A stretch of DNA of 64,000 bases from Ga0077555 sp033764055 (GCA_033764055.1 JANRJI010000090.1:1-64000); one strand, 5' to 3'. Positions 1 to 9,030 are shown, counted from the stretch's first letter. Notes: generated by a model not told the origin, from the letters alone. Made by a program: numbers and translations.

Positions 1-2
1 TG

Positions 3-1187
3 CAGCTCGCACTGTCGGGCGTGCGCGAGCTGTCGCTGATCACGACGCCGCCGGTCGACCGGCTCGCGGTACGCACCTACATCTCGCCGGTCGATCCCGT
101 GATCTTGCGTGAGGCGCTCCGCCGCGAGCGTCATCGGGGTGGCCAGTCGTTCTACGTCGTGCCGCGCATCGCCGACCTCGATGATGTGGCCGAGTTCCTT
201 GCCGAGCACGTACCGGAGCTGAAGGTCGCCCGCGCTCACGGCCAGCTCGCCCCGACCGAGCTCGAGGACATCATGACGGCCTTCTATGAAGGCCAGTACG
301 ACGTGTTGCTGTCGACGGCCATCGTCGAGTCGGGGCTCGACATTCCGCGGGCCAACACGCTCATCGTCCACCGCGCGGACATGTTCGGGCTGGCAGCGCT
401 CTACCAGCTCAGGGGCCGCGTCGGGCGCTCGAAGATCCGCGCCTATGCCTATTTCACCACCCCCGTCGGTCAGCGGCTGACCGAGGGCGCCGAGAAGCGG
501 CTCAAAGTGCTCCAGTCGCTCGACACGCTGGGCGCCGGCTTCTCGCTCGCCTCCCACGATCTTGACATTCGCGGCGCCGGCAACCTCTTGGGCGACGAGC
601 AGTCCGGTCATATTCGCGAGGTCGGCTTCGAGCTCTACCAGTCGATGCTCGAGGAGACGATCGAGGCGCTGAAAGGCGGGGACATCGACGATACGGACGA
701 GCAGTGGAGCCCGCAGATCCAGCTCGGCATGCCGGTGCTGCTGCCGGAGACCTACGTTGCCGACCTGCAGGTCCGGCTCGGTCTCTATCGCCGACTGTCG
801 GGCCTCGTCACGCGCGATTCGATCGATCAGTTCGCGGCCGAGCTCGCAGACCGCTTCGGGCCGCTGCCGGCGGAAGCCGAGGCCCTGCTCGACGTGATGG
901 AGCTGAAGGCGCTCTGTCGCCGCGCCGGCATCGCCCAGCTCGACGCCGGCACCAAGGGCGCCCAGATCTCGTTCAGGAAAGGCGAGTTCGCGAACCCCGA
1001 GGGTCTGGTCAAGTTCATCACAGCCGCCAAAGGGCTGGTGAAGATCCAGCAAGGCCCGCCGAAAGGCGGCAAGCCAGCCGAGATGAAACTGCTGATCAAG
1101 GGCGAATGGGAGAAGCCCACCGCCCGCATGAAAGGCGTGCGCGGGCTGCTGACGGAGCTGGCGGCGATGGCGGAGAAAAAGGGGTGA
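3..1187 (+). CDS. mfd: Transcription-repair coupling factor Mfd, C-terminal part (5' end outside window)
   Basis: Mfd is the ATP-driven translocase that removes RNA polymerase stalled at DNA lesions and recruits UvrA. The visible 394 codons are the end of the protein. The frame is open to the window edge, so the gene starts upstream. The first residues match the end of the first RecA lobe (VRELSLI, TPPVDR). Next come second-lobe helicase motifs: FYVVPRI, then STAIVESGLDIPRANT (motif V) and QLRGRVGRS (motif VI, arginine finger) near residues 95-140. The last 150 residues are the regulatory TRCF domain that contacts the UvrA-binding region. It ends with TGA 96 bases before the next gene. Length and motifs look intact. 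Confidence 0.95.
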   Translation, partial: QLALSGVRELSLITTPPVDRLAVRTYISPVDPVILREALRRERHRGGQSFYVVPRIADLDDVAEFLAEHVPELKVARAHGQLAPTELEDIMTAFYEGQYDVLLSTAIVESGLDIPRANTLIVHRADMFGLAALYQLRGRVGRSKIRAYAYFTTPVGQRLTEGAEKRLKVLQSLDTLGAGFSLASHDLDIRGAGNLLGDEQSGHIREVGFELYQSMLEETIEALKGGDIDDTDEQWSPQIQLGMPVLLPETYVADLQVRLGLYRRLSGLVTRDSIDQFAAELADRFGPLPAEAEALLDVMELKALCRRAGIAQLDAGTKGAQISFRKGEFANPEGLVKFITAAKGLVKIQQGPPKGGKPAEMKLLIKGEWEKPTARMKGVRGLLTELAAMAEKKG

Positions 1188-1282
1188 GGTGACCAGGACG
1201 ACCTGGATGCATGCCGATCCGGGCGGCCCTGGACTTTTGCATCCCGCCCCGTCTATGCGAGAATGGGCCTGGAGGCTCCGTC

Positions 1283-1846
1283 ATGAACGTGATCACACCC
1301 AAGCCACTGACGGTCGAGGAGTTCCTTCGCTGGAGCCAGGCGCAGGAGGGCGGTCGCTACGAGCTCGAAGGGGGGCGGATCGTCGCCATGCAAGCGGAGA
1401 ACCTCGGCCACGTCATTGCGAAGCGGAAGGCCTTCGAGGCGCTTCAGGCTGCAATCGACCGGTCGGGGCTGCCATTTTATGCGTTGCCGGACGGCCCTTC
1501 CGTGCGCCTTGCCCCCGACCGCGCCTATGAGCCGGATGCGCTTGCGGCTCCATTGCCGATGCCCTCTCCGGAGGCCCTCGAGGTTGCCGATCCCATCGTG
1601 GTGGTCGAGGTGCTTTCTCCGACGCCGTCCAGCATCAAGCGGGACCTGACGACCAAGGTGCAGGGCTACGCGCTTGCGGCGTCGATCGCCCACTATCTCG
1701 TGATCGATCCGGTCGAGCGGACGGTTGCCCATTTCAGCCGCCTCGGCGACGCGCTGACAGTGCAGGGCGAATTCAGCCACGGCCCCCTCCGGCTCGACCC
1801 GCCGGGTCTGGAGCTGGCGATCGAGGCGTTGTTTGGCGGCAAGTAG
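1283..1846 (+). CDS. Uma2 family (DUF820) PD-(D/E)XK endonuclease-like protein
   Basis: This 187-residue protein belongs to the Uma2/DUF820 group, predicted restriction-endonuclease-fold proteins whose biological role is mostly unknown. Visible family marks are LTVEEFLRW near the N-terminus, RYELEGGRI, the acidic YEPDALA (about residue 85), VVVEVLSP (about residue 108) and the following lysine in TTKVQGYA. Together these give the D...ExL...K catalytic pattern. The start at 1283 is chosen because GGAGG lies 7 bases upstream; an in-frame ATG at 1211 has no such site. No partner gene lies nearby. Such genes are often multi-copy and horizontally spread, but this copy has GC content like its neighbours. 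Confidence 0.8.
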   Translation: MNVITPKPLTVEEFLRWSQAQEGGRYELEGGRIVAMQAENLGHVIAKRKAFEALQAAIDRSGLPFYALPDGPSVRLAPDRAYEPDALAAPLPMPSPEALEVADPIVVVEVLSPTPSSIKRDLTTKVQGYALAASIAHYLVIDPVERTVAHFSRLGDALTVQGEFSHGPLRLDPPGLELAIEALFGGK

Positions 1847-1906
1847 ATGCGCCGCACGCCAAAGGGGACGAGGCCTGCCTGCGGGACCGAGGCAGCCAAC
1901 GGAGAC

Positions 1907-2188
1907 TTATAGAGCCCATAGAAACATGAACAGCAATATGAGCTGTCCCAGCATTGCCGCGAATGGAAGGACTGCCAAAAGCGACACAGGTGCCGAGCAT
2001 TCTCCTCGAGCGTTGCCACCTTCTCATTGGCGGTTGTGATTTCCTGCTCGCGTGCCGATGCGCCTCCGCGAGCTGTCGCTCCCGCCGAGCCGACTCGCCT
2101 CGATTGCAGCCTCGCGCGCCTCGGTCTCCCGGGCGGCCGCCTCCAGCACCCGCATGCGGTCATCGGCCTCGGTGACGGATGATGGCAT
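1907..2188 (-). pseudogene. Decayed small coiled-coil protein with C-terminal membrane segment
   Basis: No single frame is open here, but three frames joined end to end give one sensible protein of about 94 residues. It starts MPSSVTEADDRMRVLEAAA, continues as a charged heptad-like helix (RERQLAEAHRHA, then REQEITTANEKVATLEENA) and ends in a hydrophobic helix (LLAVLPFAAMLGQLILLF) before TAA. Each switch needs one missing base, near 2085, 2050 and 1995, so the third loss restores the first frame. The coiled coil plus C-terminal anchor resembles small membrane-anchored proteins of unknown role. I read it as a gene broken by three single-base deletions. Sequencing errors are the alternative. Confidence 0.5.
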
Positions 2189-2278
2189 AGGTCGACGAGA
2201 AAGACCTAAAGCGCTCGCCGGTTGCCCGATCATCGCGGCCATGCTTAAGCCTCGCCGGCAAACCAAGGAGCCCACCCC

Positions 2279-3433
2279 ATGCGCCTTTCCGTCATCACGG
2301 CGGCCGTCGTCGCCGCGCTGGTCGGCATCGCGGGTGCGCTCGCCGTCGTGCTGGAGGCGGCCAAGGCCCTCGGCGCCACCCCGGCCGAGACGACGTCGTG
2401 GGTGACGGCGCTCTGCCTGTCTATGGCGCTCACCTCGGGCTTCCTGTCGTTGCGCCACCGGATGCCGATCATCACGGCTTGGTCGACGCCCGGCGCCGCG
2501 GTGATCGCAGCGACGGCCGGTACGATGCAGCTCGATGCCGCGGTGGGCGGCTTCCTTCTGGCAGGCGCGCTACTGACCGCGACGGGCCTCGTCAAACCAC
2601 TGGAGACCGCCGTCCGCCGCCTTCCCGTTGGAGTCGCCGCCGGCATGTTGGCGGGCGTGCTGATACGCTTCGTGCTGCAGATGGTGGAAGCGGTGCCGGA
2701 GGCGCCCCTGCTGGTGTTGCCGCTCGTGGCGGTGTTCGCGGTGGCACGCCTCAGAAGTCCCGGCGCCGCGATGCTGCTGGTGATCATCGCGGGACTGTCA
2801 CTCGCAACGGGTCTCGGCCTCGTCCTGAGCTGGCCTCCGCTCACCCTGTCGTCATTGACGGTCGTGACACCCCGCTTCGACGCGGCCGCCCTCGTCGGCC
2901 TCGGCGTCCCGCTCTACCTGGTGACCATGGCCTCCCAGAACCTGCCCGGTGCGGCGGTGCTGAAAGCCTCTGGCTACGAGCCGCCGCTGCGCTCATCGCT
3001 GCTCGTCACCGGCTTCGCCTCGATGCTCATCGCCCCGCTCGGCGCGCACCCCATCAACCTTGCCGCTATCACGGCCGCGATCTGCACCGGCCCCGATGCT
3101 CACCCCGATCCCGCCAAGCGCTGGTGGACCGGGATCGCCTACCTCGCGGTCTATACCGGCCTCGCGGCCGCAGGAGCCTCGCTGGTCGCACTTTTCGCGG
3201 TGCTGCCGGCCGCGCTCGTCAAGGTCATTGCGGGCCTCGGCCTGATCGGCGCGCTGACGGGTGCACTCGGGTCTGCGGTCGCCGAGGAGCGCCATCGCTT
3301 CGCTGCCGTCGTCACATTTGCCGTCACTGCCTCCGGCATCACCGTGCTCGGCGTCGGCGCGGCATTCTGGGGTCTCGTCGCGGGTCTCGCCGTGCTCGGC
3401 CTCGACAGGCTGACCGCAACCGCCAAGGCGTGA
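2279..3433 (+). CDS. BenE family benzoate/H+ symporter-like transporter
   Basis: A 384-residue inner-membrane protein made almost wholly of hydrophobic helices (about 11-12), the normal size for BenE. The N-terminus has the family pattern: a first helix, then TTSWVTALCLSMALTSGFLS, then the hallmark RHRMPIITAWSTPGAA at about residues 60-75, which matches the benzoate transporter signature. A second conserved stretch, GAHPINLAAITAAICTG, is present near residue 250. BenE members import benzoate or related aromatic acids with protons; the substrate here is not shown by the sequence, and no benzoate dioxygenase genes are in the window. An AAGGAG site lies 8 bases before the ATG. The gene stands alone on this strand. 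Confidence 0.85.
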   Translation: MRLSVITAAVVAALVGIAGALAVVLEAAKALGATPAETTSWVTALCLSMALTSGFLSLRHRMPIITAWSTPGAAVIAATAGTMQLDAAVGGFLLAGALLTATGLVKPLETAVRRLPVGVAAGMLAGVLIRFVLQMVEAVPEAPLLVLPLVAVFAVARLRSPGAAMLLVIIAGLSLATGLGLVLSWPPLTLSSLTVVTPRFDAAALVGLGVPLYLVTMASQNLPGAAVLKASGYEPPLRSSLLVTGFASMLIAPLGAHPINLAAITAAICTGPDAHPDPAKRWWTGIAYLAVYTGLAAAGASLVALFAVLPAALVKVIAGLGLIGALTGALGSAVAEERHRFAAVVTFAVTASGITVLGVGAAFWGLVAGLAVLGLDRLTATAKA

Positions 3434-3526
3434 CCCGGCGGCCACAGGCGGGACCGGCGCCAAGGCTGGTCAGCGCGCGCCGCTTTGCCTAAAGTCCGCG
3501 CGCATCGGGACGGGGAGGGATGGGTC

Positions 3527-4741
3527 GTGACAGCGTTTTCCTACCGGTTCGTCGCCGTCGTCTTCGGCATCCTGGCGCTGTCGTTCCTGGCCTCGACAGC
3601 CTCGGTCATCTCCGAGTTCCGCGACACGGAGCTGATCGCCATCTTGAGCGCCAACAGCTACCTGTTCGTGTTCTTTCCGACACTCGGCATCGTCGCTCTC
3701 GCCGCGTTCTACATCCCGGCCGTCATCTTCACCGACATCTACGTGACTCAGGCGCGGGCCGGCCCTCTCCGGCTCGGCATCGGGGCGCTCGCCGCCGTCG
3801 GCCTGTCGCTATTCTTCGCGGAGCAGCTCAACGACACCCGCCTTCGGGGCATCTGGGAGGTCTCGCCCGAGGCACTCGCAGCCAATGCGCGGCGGCCGGC
3901 GCAGTGCCTGGACGGCAACCGGATCTGCGTGCAGCCGGTGCTGCCGGTGATTGCGGACCTGAGGCAGAAATCGCTCGAGCGCATTCGCATCTCCCCGTTC
4001 ATCCGCGAGTGCTCGCCGGACAGCCTCATGGAGCCGGCGGCGGAGCGGGCGCTGGTGCGCTACTGCTTCCCGGCCAAGCAGAAGCTCGACGCCGAGCAGT
4101 GCTGCCGGGTCAACAAGGCGTTTGCCGCTCAGGTGTTCGCTCTGTGGGAGAACCCGGCGACGCGATCGAAGGCTGCGCAATTGGACAGGATCCTGCTGCC
4201 CTTCAAGGCCTTCTTCATCATCGTGATCATGCTGATCGGCATCCTGCTGATCGCATGGAAGCGCACGCTGAAGGCCGCCTACTCCGGCAAGCTCGTCGCC
4301 ATGGAGCGCGGCCTCCAGATCGGCGCCGCGGCGATGCTGCTGTGGCCGGTGATGGACTACGCCTACCAGCAGACGTCCGACGTGCTCTATGGCCCGGCGA
4401 GCAGCTTCCCGCTGCGACTGAGCCTCGTCGTCGTGCCGTGGGCACTGCTGCTGACCTTTTATTTTGCCGATAAGGTGCGCATCGAGCTCGCCCGTCTCGT
4501 GCAGATCGTCGGCAGCGCGCTTTCCGGCGTGGCCATCCTGCGCTACCAGGACATCAGCGACTGGTCGTCCAAGCTCGTCGGGCTCGGCGCCTCCAGCCTC
4601 AACTTCCTCCTGTTGATCGTCCTCGGCCTGGCGGTGATCATCATGCTGCTGGTCTGGCTTCACGGCACGATGCACGGCGAGGAGGTCCTGGAGGCCGAGC
4701 CGGACAACGTCCTGGACGGCTCCGAGCCGCCCCTCACCTGA
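3527..4741 (+). CDS. Multi-pass membrane protein of unknown function with cysteine-rich loop
   Basis: I do not recognise this 404-residue protein. It has three N-terminal membrane helices (about residues 5-25, 45-70, 82-100) and then a soluble region of about 120 residues with six cysteines (QC, IC, EC, YC and CC). This region is suited to disulfides if it faces the periplasm. Four further helices follow, at about residues 225-250, 270-290, 315-335 and 360-390, and then an acidic tail. The GTG at 3527 is preferred because GGGAGG sits 8 bases upstream; an in-frame TTG at 3485 lacks a site. It ends 29 bases before corA and may share its transcript, but nothing in the sequence ties the two functionally. 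Confidence 0.7.
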   Translation: MTAFSYRFVAVVFGILALSFLASTASVISEFRDTELIAILSANSYLFVFFPTLGIVALAAFYIPAVIFTDIYVTQARAGPLRLGIGALAAVGLSLFFAEQLNDTRLRGIWEVSPEALAANARRPAQCLDGNRICVQPVLPVIADLRQKSLERIRISPFIRECSPDSLMEPAAERALVRYCFPAKQKLDAEQCCRVNKAFAAQVFALWENPATRSKAAQLDRILLPFKAFFIIVIMLIGILLIAWKRTLKAAYSGKLVAMERGLQIGAAAMLLWPVMDYAYQQTSDVLYGPASSFPLRLSLVVVPWALLLTFYFADKVRIELARLVQIVGSALSGVAILRYQDISDWSSKLVGLGASSLNFLLLIVLGLAVIIMLLVWLHGTMHGEEVLEAEPDNVLDGSEPPLT

Positions 4742-4770
4742 CCACGGTCGCCGCGACGAGAGCCACTCGC

Positions 4771-5751
4771 ATGCTGCACACCTACGCATCCGTTGGCGGC
4801 TGCCTCGTCCAGCGGGCCGGCATCGACAGCAGACCTGAGATCACGGATACGACGCTCTGGGTCGACCTCGTCGATCCGACCCCGGCCGAGGATGCCGTCG
4901 TCGAGACGGCCCTCGGCATCTCGATCCCGACCCGGGCCGAAGCTCGCGAGATCGAGGCATCGAGCCGCCTCTACCGAGAGAACGGCGCTGTCTACATGAC
5001 CGCCTTCGTGCTCTACAACGCCGATGCCGAGGTGCCGGACGGCGCCACCGTCACGTTCGTGCTGACGGCTCGCCATCTCGTCACCATCCGCTATCACGAG
5101 CCGCGCGCCTTCCCGTTGTTCGCAACCCGTGCGGCCAAGGGCGAGGTCGAGTGCACCTCAGCCCCGATGGTGCTCATCGGCCTGATCGAGACCATCGTCG
5201 AGCGGGCCGCCGATATCATCGAGCGCACCCAGGATGCGGTTGAGACCACCGCTCGCCGAATTTTCACCGCCAACAGAGAGAGCCGCAACTATGCACGCCG
5301 GCTGGACGAGGTGCTGCGCGCCGTCGGCCGGCAGGGCGACATCACGGCACGACTGGAGGAGAGCGCGTTCTCGCTGGAGCGAGTGCTCTCCTATCTCCTC
5401 GCTGCCTTGCGGGAGCGTGGAGAATCGGCTTCGACGCTGGCCCGGCTGGACACGGCGCAACGCGACGTGCGCTCGCTTGCCGAGCAGATGCGGTTCCTGA
5501 TGGACCGCATCACCTTCCTGCTCGACGCGACGCTCGGCGCCATCAGCATCGAGCAGAACCGCACAATGAAGGTGTTCTCGCTGGTCGCCGCCACACTCAT
5601 GCCACCAACCCTCATCGCCGCAATCTATGGGATGAACTTCAAGCACATGCCCGAGCTCGAGTGGCTCTCGGGCTACCCGATGGCGCTTGGACTTATGGTC
5701 GTTGCCGCACTGCTGCCCTTCCTCTACTTCCGAAGAAAGGGTTGGCTCTGA
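4771..5751 (+). CDS. corA: CorA family divalent-cation (Mg2+/Co2+) channel
   Basis: CorA forms a homopentameric inner-membrane channel for magnesium and related cations. This 326-residue protein has the family layout: an N-terminal cytoplasmic alpha/beta domain (to about residue 150), a long charged stalk helix (about 150-265), and two C-terminal membrane helices. The selectivity motif GMN is at residues 287-289 in AIYGMNFKHMPE, followed by the second helix and a basic tail (FRRKGWL). Length is typical. The N-terminal half is closer to the shorter CorA/ZntB-like forms than to E. coli CorA, so cation preference is uncertain. No M-box riboswitch is visible in the 29-base gap upstream. Confidence 0.93.
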   Translation: MLHTYASVGGCLVQRAGIDSRPEITDTTLWVDLVDPTPAEDAVVETALGISIPTRAEAREIEASSRLYRENGAVYMTAFVLYNADAEVPDGATVTFVLTARHLVTIRYHEPRAFPLFATRAAKGEVECTSAPMVLIGLIETIVERAADIIERTQDAVETTARRIFTANRESRNYARRLDEVLRAVGRQGDITARLEESAFSLERVLSYLLAALRERGESASTLARLDTAQRDVRSLAEQMRFLMDRITFLLDATLGAISIEQNRTMKVFSLVAATLMPPTLIAAIYGMNFKHMPELEWLSGYPMALGLMVVAALLPFLYFRRKGWL

Positions 5752-5870
5752 CACCGACCGTCGCGCCTCGCCATGGCTCACAGGGATGTGATACGAAGCG
5801 TCTTGTATATATGAACGCCGTTTAGTACTGTCGCTCCAACGAACCCGCTGCCTTCGTCGGAGACGTCACC

Positions 5871-6686
5871 ATGCAGTCCGCAACTCCCAAGCTACCCGTG
5901 CTCGCCATCGTCGGACAATCCTGGGGCTCCGTGTCCCGCAACCTCGGCCTTGCCGCCCGCCTCACGTGGCCCTGGATGGCCATCATGACCCTGTCGACGC
6001 TCGCCATCGTTGTCGGAGTGCTGGTCAACAGCGGAACGTCGACGCCCTCTCCGGCCCTGATCGGTGGCGCCAGCGTCGTGCCGGCCATCGTCATGCTGAT
6101 TGCCGTCATCATCGCCATTCCGGCCGTGGCCGTCGGCTGGCATCGTGGCCTTCTCACCGGTGAGCGCCCGAGCCAGCCGATCCGGATCGACAACAAGGTA
6201 TGGGCCTACCTCGGCTACTCGATCCTACTGACCATCCTCGCGGCCCTGCTCAACGTGCTGGTCTTGGGCCTCGCCAGCGTTGTCGCCGGCATCACCCTCG
6301 GGGTCGGCAATGGCCCGATGTCGCTCGAGCGCCTTGCCGCGCTGGCCCCCTTCGCGCCCATCGCCTTCCTGCCGACGCTGCTCGTGCTCAACCGCTTCCT
6401 GCTCGTCCTTCCGGCCCATGCCATCGGCCGCGACATTGGCTTCGGCGAGGCGCTCCACCTGACCAAGGGCAACACACTGCGCCTCACGCTTGCAGCCGGT
6501 ATCGTCACGGCCCCCATCGCGATCGTCCAGGGGATCGGCCAGTTGCTCCTGCTGGGCGGCCCGTCGCCGGCACTCCTCGCGGCCACCTCGCTGGTGAACC
6601 TGGCGGTGCTCGTCTTCTGCTCCTTCGCGTCCTTGTCCTTCCTGTCACTCTCCCTGCGGTCGCTGACGCAAGCAGAGCCGGCCTGA
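5871..6686 (+). CDS. Six-helix membrane protein of unknown function
   Basis: This 271-residue protein is mostly hydrophobic, with about six predicted helices. The first is at about residues 35-55 (WMAIMTLSTLAIVVGVLV) and the last at about residues 240-262. The soluble N-terminus (LAIVGQSWGSVSRNLGLAAR) and the arrangement of helices resemble predicted membrane proteins common in alphaproteobacteria, but no catalytic or binding motif is visible and I assign no role. The start ATG follows a 119-base gap. A short AT-rich patch (about 5800-5825) in this otherwise GC-rich gap could hold the promoter. It is followed 100 bases later by an SDR gene on the same strand. Confidence 0.75.
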   Translation: MQSATPKLPVLAIVGQSWGSVSRNLGLAARLTWPWMAIMTLSTLAIVVGVLVNSGTSTPSPALIGGASVVPAIVMLIAVIIAIPAVAVGWHRGLLTGERPSQPIRIDNKVWAYLGYSILLTILAALLNVLVLGLASVVAGITLGVGNGPMSLERLAALAPFAPIAFLPTLLVLNRFLLVLPAHAIGRDIGFGEALHLTKGNTLRLTLAAGIVTAPIAIVQGIGQLLLLGGPSPALLAATSLVNLAVLVFCSFASLSFLSLSLRSLTQAEPA

Positions 6687-6786
6687 CCGCCACACCCTGC
6701 TCCTCCCCCGCCAACCCCTTGACCTCGCGCCCCCTGGCTGCGAGGTCTTGTCCTATTCACAAAGCACAACCGGTGGAGGACCCCCA

Positions 6787-7566
6787 ATGGATCTCGGCAT
6801 CAGTGGCCGCACGGCAATCGTCTGTGCAGCCTCGAAGGGGCTGGGGCGCGCCTGCGCCCTGCAGCTCGCGCGGGAAGGCGTGAACGTGGTCATCTCAGCC
6901 CGTACGAAGGCTGACCTCGAGGCCACTGCCCAGGAGATCCGCAACGCCGCCAACGTCAAGGTCGAAGCCGTCGCCTGCGACGTGACCACCGAGGAAGGAC
7001 GCGCGGCGATCCTCAAAGCCTGTCCCGCCCCGGACATCCTCATCAACAATGCCGGTGGCCCCCCACCCGGCGATTTCAAGGACTTCTCGCTCGACGACTG
7101 GCGGAAGGCCGTCGAGTGGAACATGATCACGCCGATCGCGCTGATCAAATCGACCGTCTACGGCATGATGGACCGCAGGTTCGGCCGCATCCTCAACATC
7201 ACCAGCCAGTCGGTGAAGGCGCCGATCGCCTCGCTCGAGCTGTCGAACGGTGCCCGGGCCGGGCTGACCGGTGCCATTGCCGTCATGGCCCGTCGCGCAG
7301 TGCGCCATAACGTGACGATCAACAATATTCTGCCTGGACCCTTCGAGACGGACCGGCTCAAGTCGTCGACCAAGCGGATGGCCGAGTTGCAGGGCAAATC
7401 GGTCGACGAGGTTGCCGCCAAGCGCAAAGCGGAGGTTCCGGCCGGCCGCTTCGGCCAGCCCGACGAGTTCGGTGCCGCCGCCGCGTTCATGTGCTCCGCC
7501 CAGGCCGGCTTCATCACAGGCCAGAACCTGCTGCTGGACGGTGGAATTTTCCCCGGCTCGCTGTGA
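6787..7566 (+). CDS. SDR family oxidoreductase lacking the canonical YxxxK
   Basis: A 259-residue short-chain dehydrogenase/reductase-fold protein. The Rossmann cofactor loop reads AASKGLG (residues 14-20) after strand VxVC, and the NNAGG motif is at 87-91. The usual catalytic Ser is present (ITSQS, 138-142), but the position of the Tyr-xxx-Lys pair is occupied by S153-NGA-R157 in ELSNGARAGL. So it either belongs to the FabG-like SDR subgroup with an altered active site or does not use standard hydride-transfer chemistry. The start at 6787 has GGAGG 8-9 bases upstream. It lies alone between a membrane protein and a convergent gene, with a terminator hairpin right after its stop codon. Confidence 0.85.
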   Translation: MDLGISGRTAIVCAASKGLGRACALQLAREGVNVVISARTKADLEATAQEIRNAANVKVEAVACDVTTEEGRAAILKACPAPDILINNAGGPPPGDFKDFSLDDWRKAVEWNMITPIALIKSTVYGMMDRRFGRILNITSQSVKAPIASLELSNGARAGLTGAIAVMARRAVRHNVTINNILPGPFETDRLKSSTKRMAELQGKSVDEVAAKRKAEVPAGRFGQPDEFGAAAAFMCSAQAGFITGQNLLLDGGIFPGSL

Positions 7567-7571
7567 TACCC

Positions 7572-7592
7572 AGCCGGCCTTGCGGGCCGGCT
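7572..7592 (+). terminator. Hairpin terminator after the SDR gene
   Basis: Perfect 8-bp stem, AGCCGGCC with GGCCGGCT, around a 5-base loop, six bases after the SDR stop codon. There is no T-run, as is common in high-GC alphaproteobacteria. Confidence 0.6.
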
Positions 7593-7611
7593 CCGTCGTT
7601 CACAGGAGATT

Positions 7612-7633
7612 GCTGGCGCCTCAGGGCGCCAGC
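7612..7633 (-). terminator. Hairpin overlapping the stop of the L,D-transpeptidase gene
   Basis: A 9-bp stem (GCTGGCGCC with GGCGCCAGC) with a 4-base loop spans the stop codon at 7621-7623 of the minus-strand gene. Together with the hairpin at 7572-7592 it separates two convergent genes. Confidence 0.5.
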
Positions 7634-9030
7634 GTCGGTGGTGGTGGTGGCGGCGCGTCCGGATCGTGCTCGCGGTCGCTCGAGAGCTCCTTCAAGCCGT
7701 CACGCGCATAGATGTCGGGCCTGAACTCGGCATGCCCTCCGGGCTCCGCCCATGCCGTCAGGTAGACGAAGTACACCGGTACGGGATGCGTCAGAGTGAT
7801 GTCGACGGCGCTGTTGCCTGTCAGTATCTCGTCGATCCTCCGGCGATCGACACCCTGATCGCCATTTGCGATCCACGCGGCCAGATCGAAGACATCCTGC
7901 ACGCGCACGCAGCCCGCGCTGAACGCGCGCTGCGCGCGACCGAACAGCGGCTTCATCGGCGTGTCGTGCATGTAGACGCCATGCTCGTTGGGCATGTCCA
8001 GGCGAACCAGGCCGAGCGCGTTCTGGGGTCCGGGATCCTGGCGCAGCTTGAGCAGGTTGTGGTCGAACTGTGCCCAGTTCACCCGGGTGGCGTCGATCTC
8101 GGGACCGTTGTAGTTGCCGCTCAAGACCCTGATCTGCTCCTTCTGCAGATACTCGGGCTCCTTGACCAGCCGTGGGGCGACGTCGAGCTTGGCGACGCTA
8201 TCGGGCACCCGCCAGTGCGGAAAGAAGTTGAGCGCACGAATCGACGCCTTCACGACAGGTGTCTGGCGCTGCTCCCGGCCGGCGATGACGCGATGGCGTT
8301 GTGCCACCTTGCCCCGCTCGACAGCCTCGAGCTGGAAGCCAGGCACATTGACGAGAATATAGCGCTCATCGCGATTGTTGCGGTCGAGCAGCTCCGCGAT
8401 CCGGTCGTAGTTCAGCTTGATCTGCGCCATCCGTGCCTGCACGGGTACGTTCATCGCGGCAATCGTCGAGCGGTCGACGCGGCCGGTGACGCTCAGGCCA
8501 TGGGCCTTCTGGAATCGCCGGACACCAGCTTCGAGCTCGCCATCGAGATTGAACGAGGTGTTGCTTGCACTGCGCAGCTCTCCGGTCGCAAGCAGGCGTC
8601 GACGTACGATCGGCACCCGCTCGTCGTCGTCGCCCGGGCGAATCATTCGAGCCGTCGGGATCTGCGGCCATCCCCCTTTCTGCGCGATCGCCTTGTAGCG
8701 CCCGTACGCGAGGTCGAGGGCCTCGAGCATGGCCTCGCTGCGCAAGGGTACATCTCCCGTGCGCAGATCCTCCAGCGGCGCCTCGGGTCGTTCCTGGCGT
8801 CGCGCCCGGCCCTCCCCCGGCGCCACTGAGGTGGGCAGCCCGAAGATCTTGTTCGCCCAGTCGAGCTGCCCCTGGGCCAGCGCTGACGAGGCCGGCATGC
8901 AACAGACGAGCAGGGCCGCTGCCACCAGCGCGCGCGCACCGCGTCCCGGTCGGACCTGTGTGTGCGCTGCCACCGACGTGCCTATGCAGACCGTGTCGAC
9001 GATCCCCGGGCTTGGCGCCAACCCCATCAT
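7621..9030 (-). CDS. L,D-transpeptidase, YcbB/LdtD-like, with peptidoglycan-binding domain
   Basis: Periplasmic enzyme that makes 3-3 cross-links in peptidoglycan or attaches proteins to it. The 469-residue protein has an N-terminal hydrophobic signal or anchor (ALVAAALLVCCMPASSALAQ, about residues 32-52) and a YcbB-type N-terminal region. A peptidoglycan-binding domain follows (VRRFQKAHGLSVTGRVD, about 175-190), then the YkuD catalytic domain. The catalytic motif reads HDTPMKPLF then FSAGCVRVQD, with the nucleophile at about Cys374. The C-terminus is proline-rich (PPPPPPTLAP). The frame is open for 150 codons farther upstream, but the ATG pair at 9025-9030 is preceded by GAGGG and by a plausible signal sequence. 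It stands alone, divergent from the hydratase gene. Confidence 0.88.
   Translation of the reverse strand: MMGLAPSPGIVDTVCIGTSVAAHTQVRPGRGARALVAAALLVCCMPASSALAQGQLDWANKIFGLPTSVAPGEGRARRQERPEAPLEDLRTGDVPLRSEAMLEALDLAYGRYKAIAQKGGWPQIPTARMIRPGDDDERVPIVRRRLLATGELRSASNTSFNLDGELEAGVRRFQKAHGLSVTGRVDRSTIAAMNVPVQARMAQIKLNYDRIAELLDRNNRDERYILVNVPGFQLEAVERGKVAQRHRVIAGREQRQTPVVKASIRALNFFPHWRVPDSVAKLDVAPRLVKEPEYLQKEQIRVLSGNYNGPEIDATRVNWAQFDHNLLKLRQDPGPQNALGLVRLDMPNEHGVYMHDTPMKPLFGRAQRAFSAGCVRVQDVFDLAAWIANGDQGVDRRRIDEILTGNSAVDITLTHPVPVYFVYLTAWAEPGGHAEFRPDIYARDGLKELSSDREHDPDAPPPPPPTLAP

Noticed and set aside
7666..8829. A 387-codon open frame on the plus strand
   Set aside because: It lies opposite the L,D-transpeptidase gene, whose domains and catalytic motif are clear, and shows no recognisable protein.
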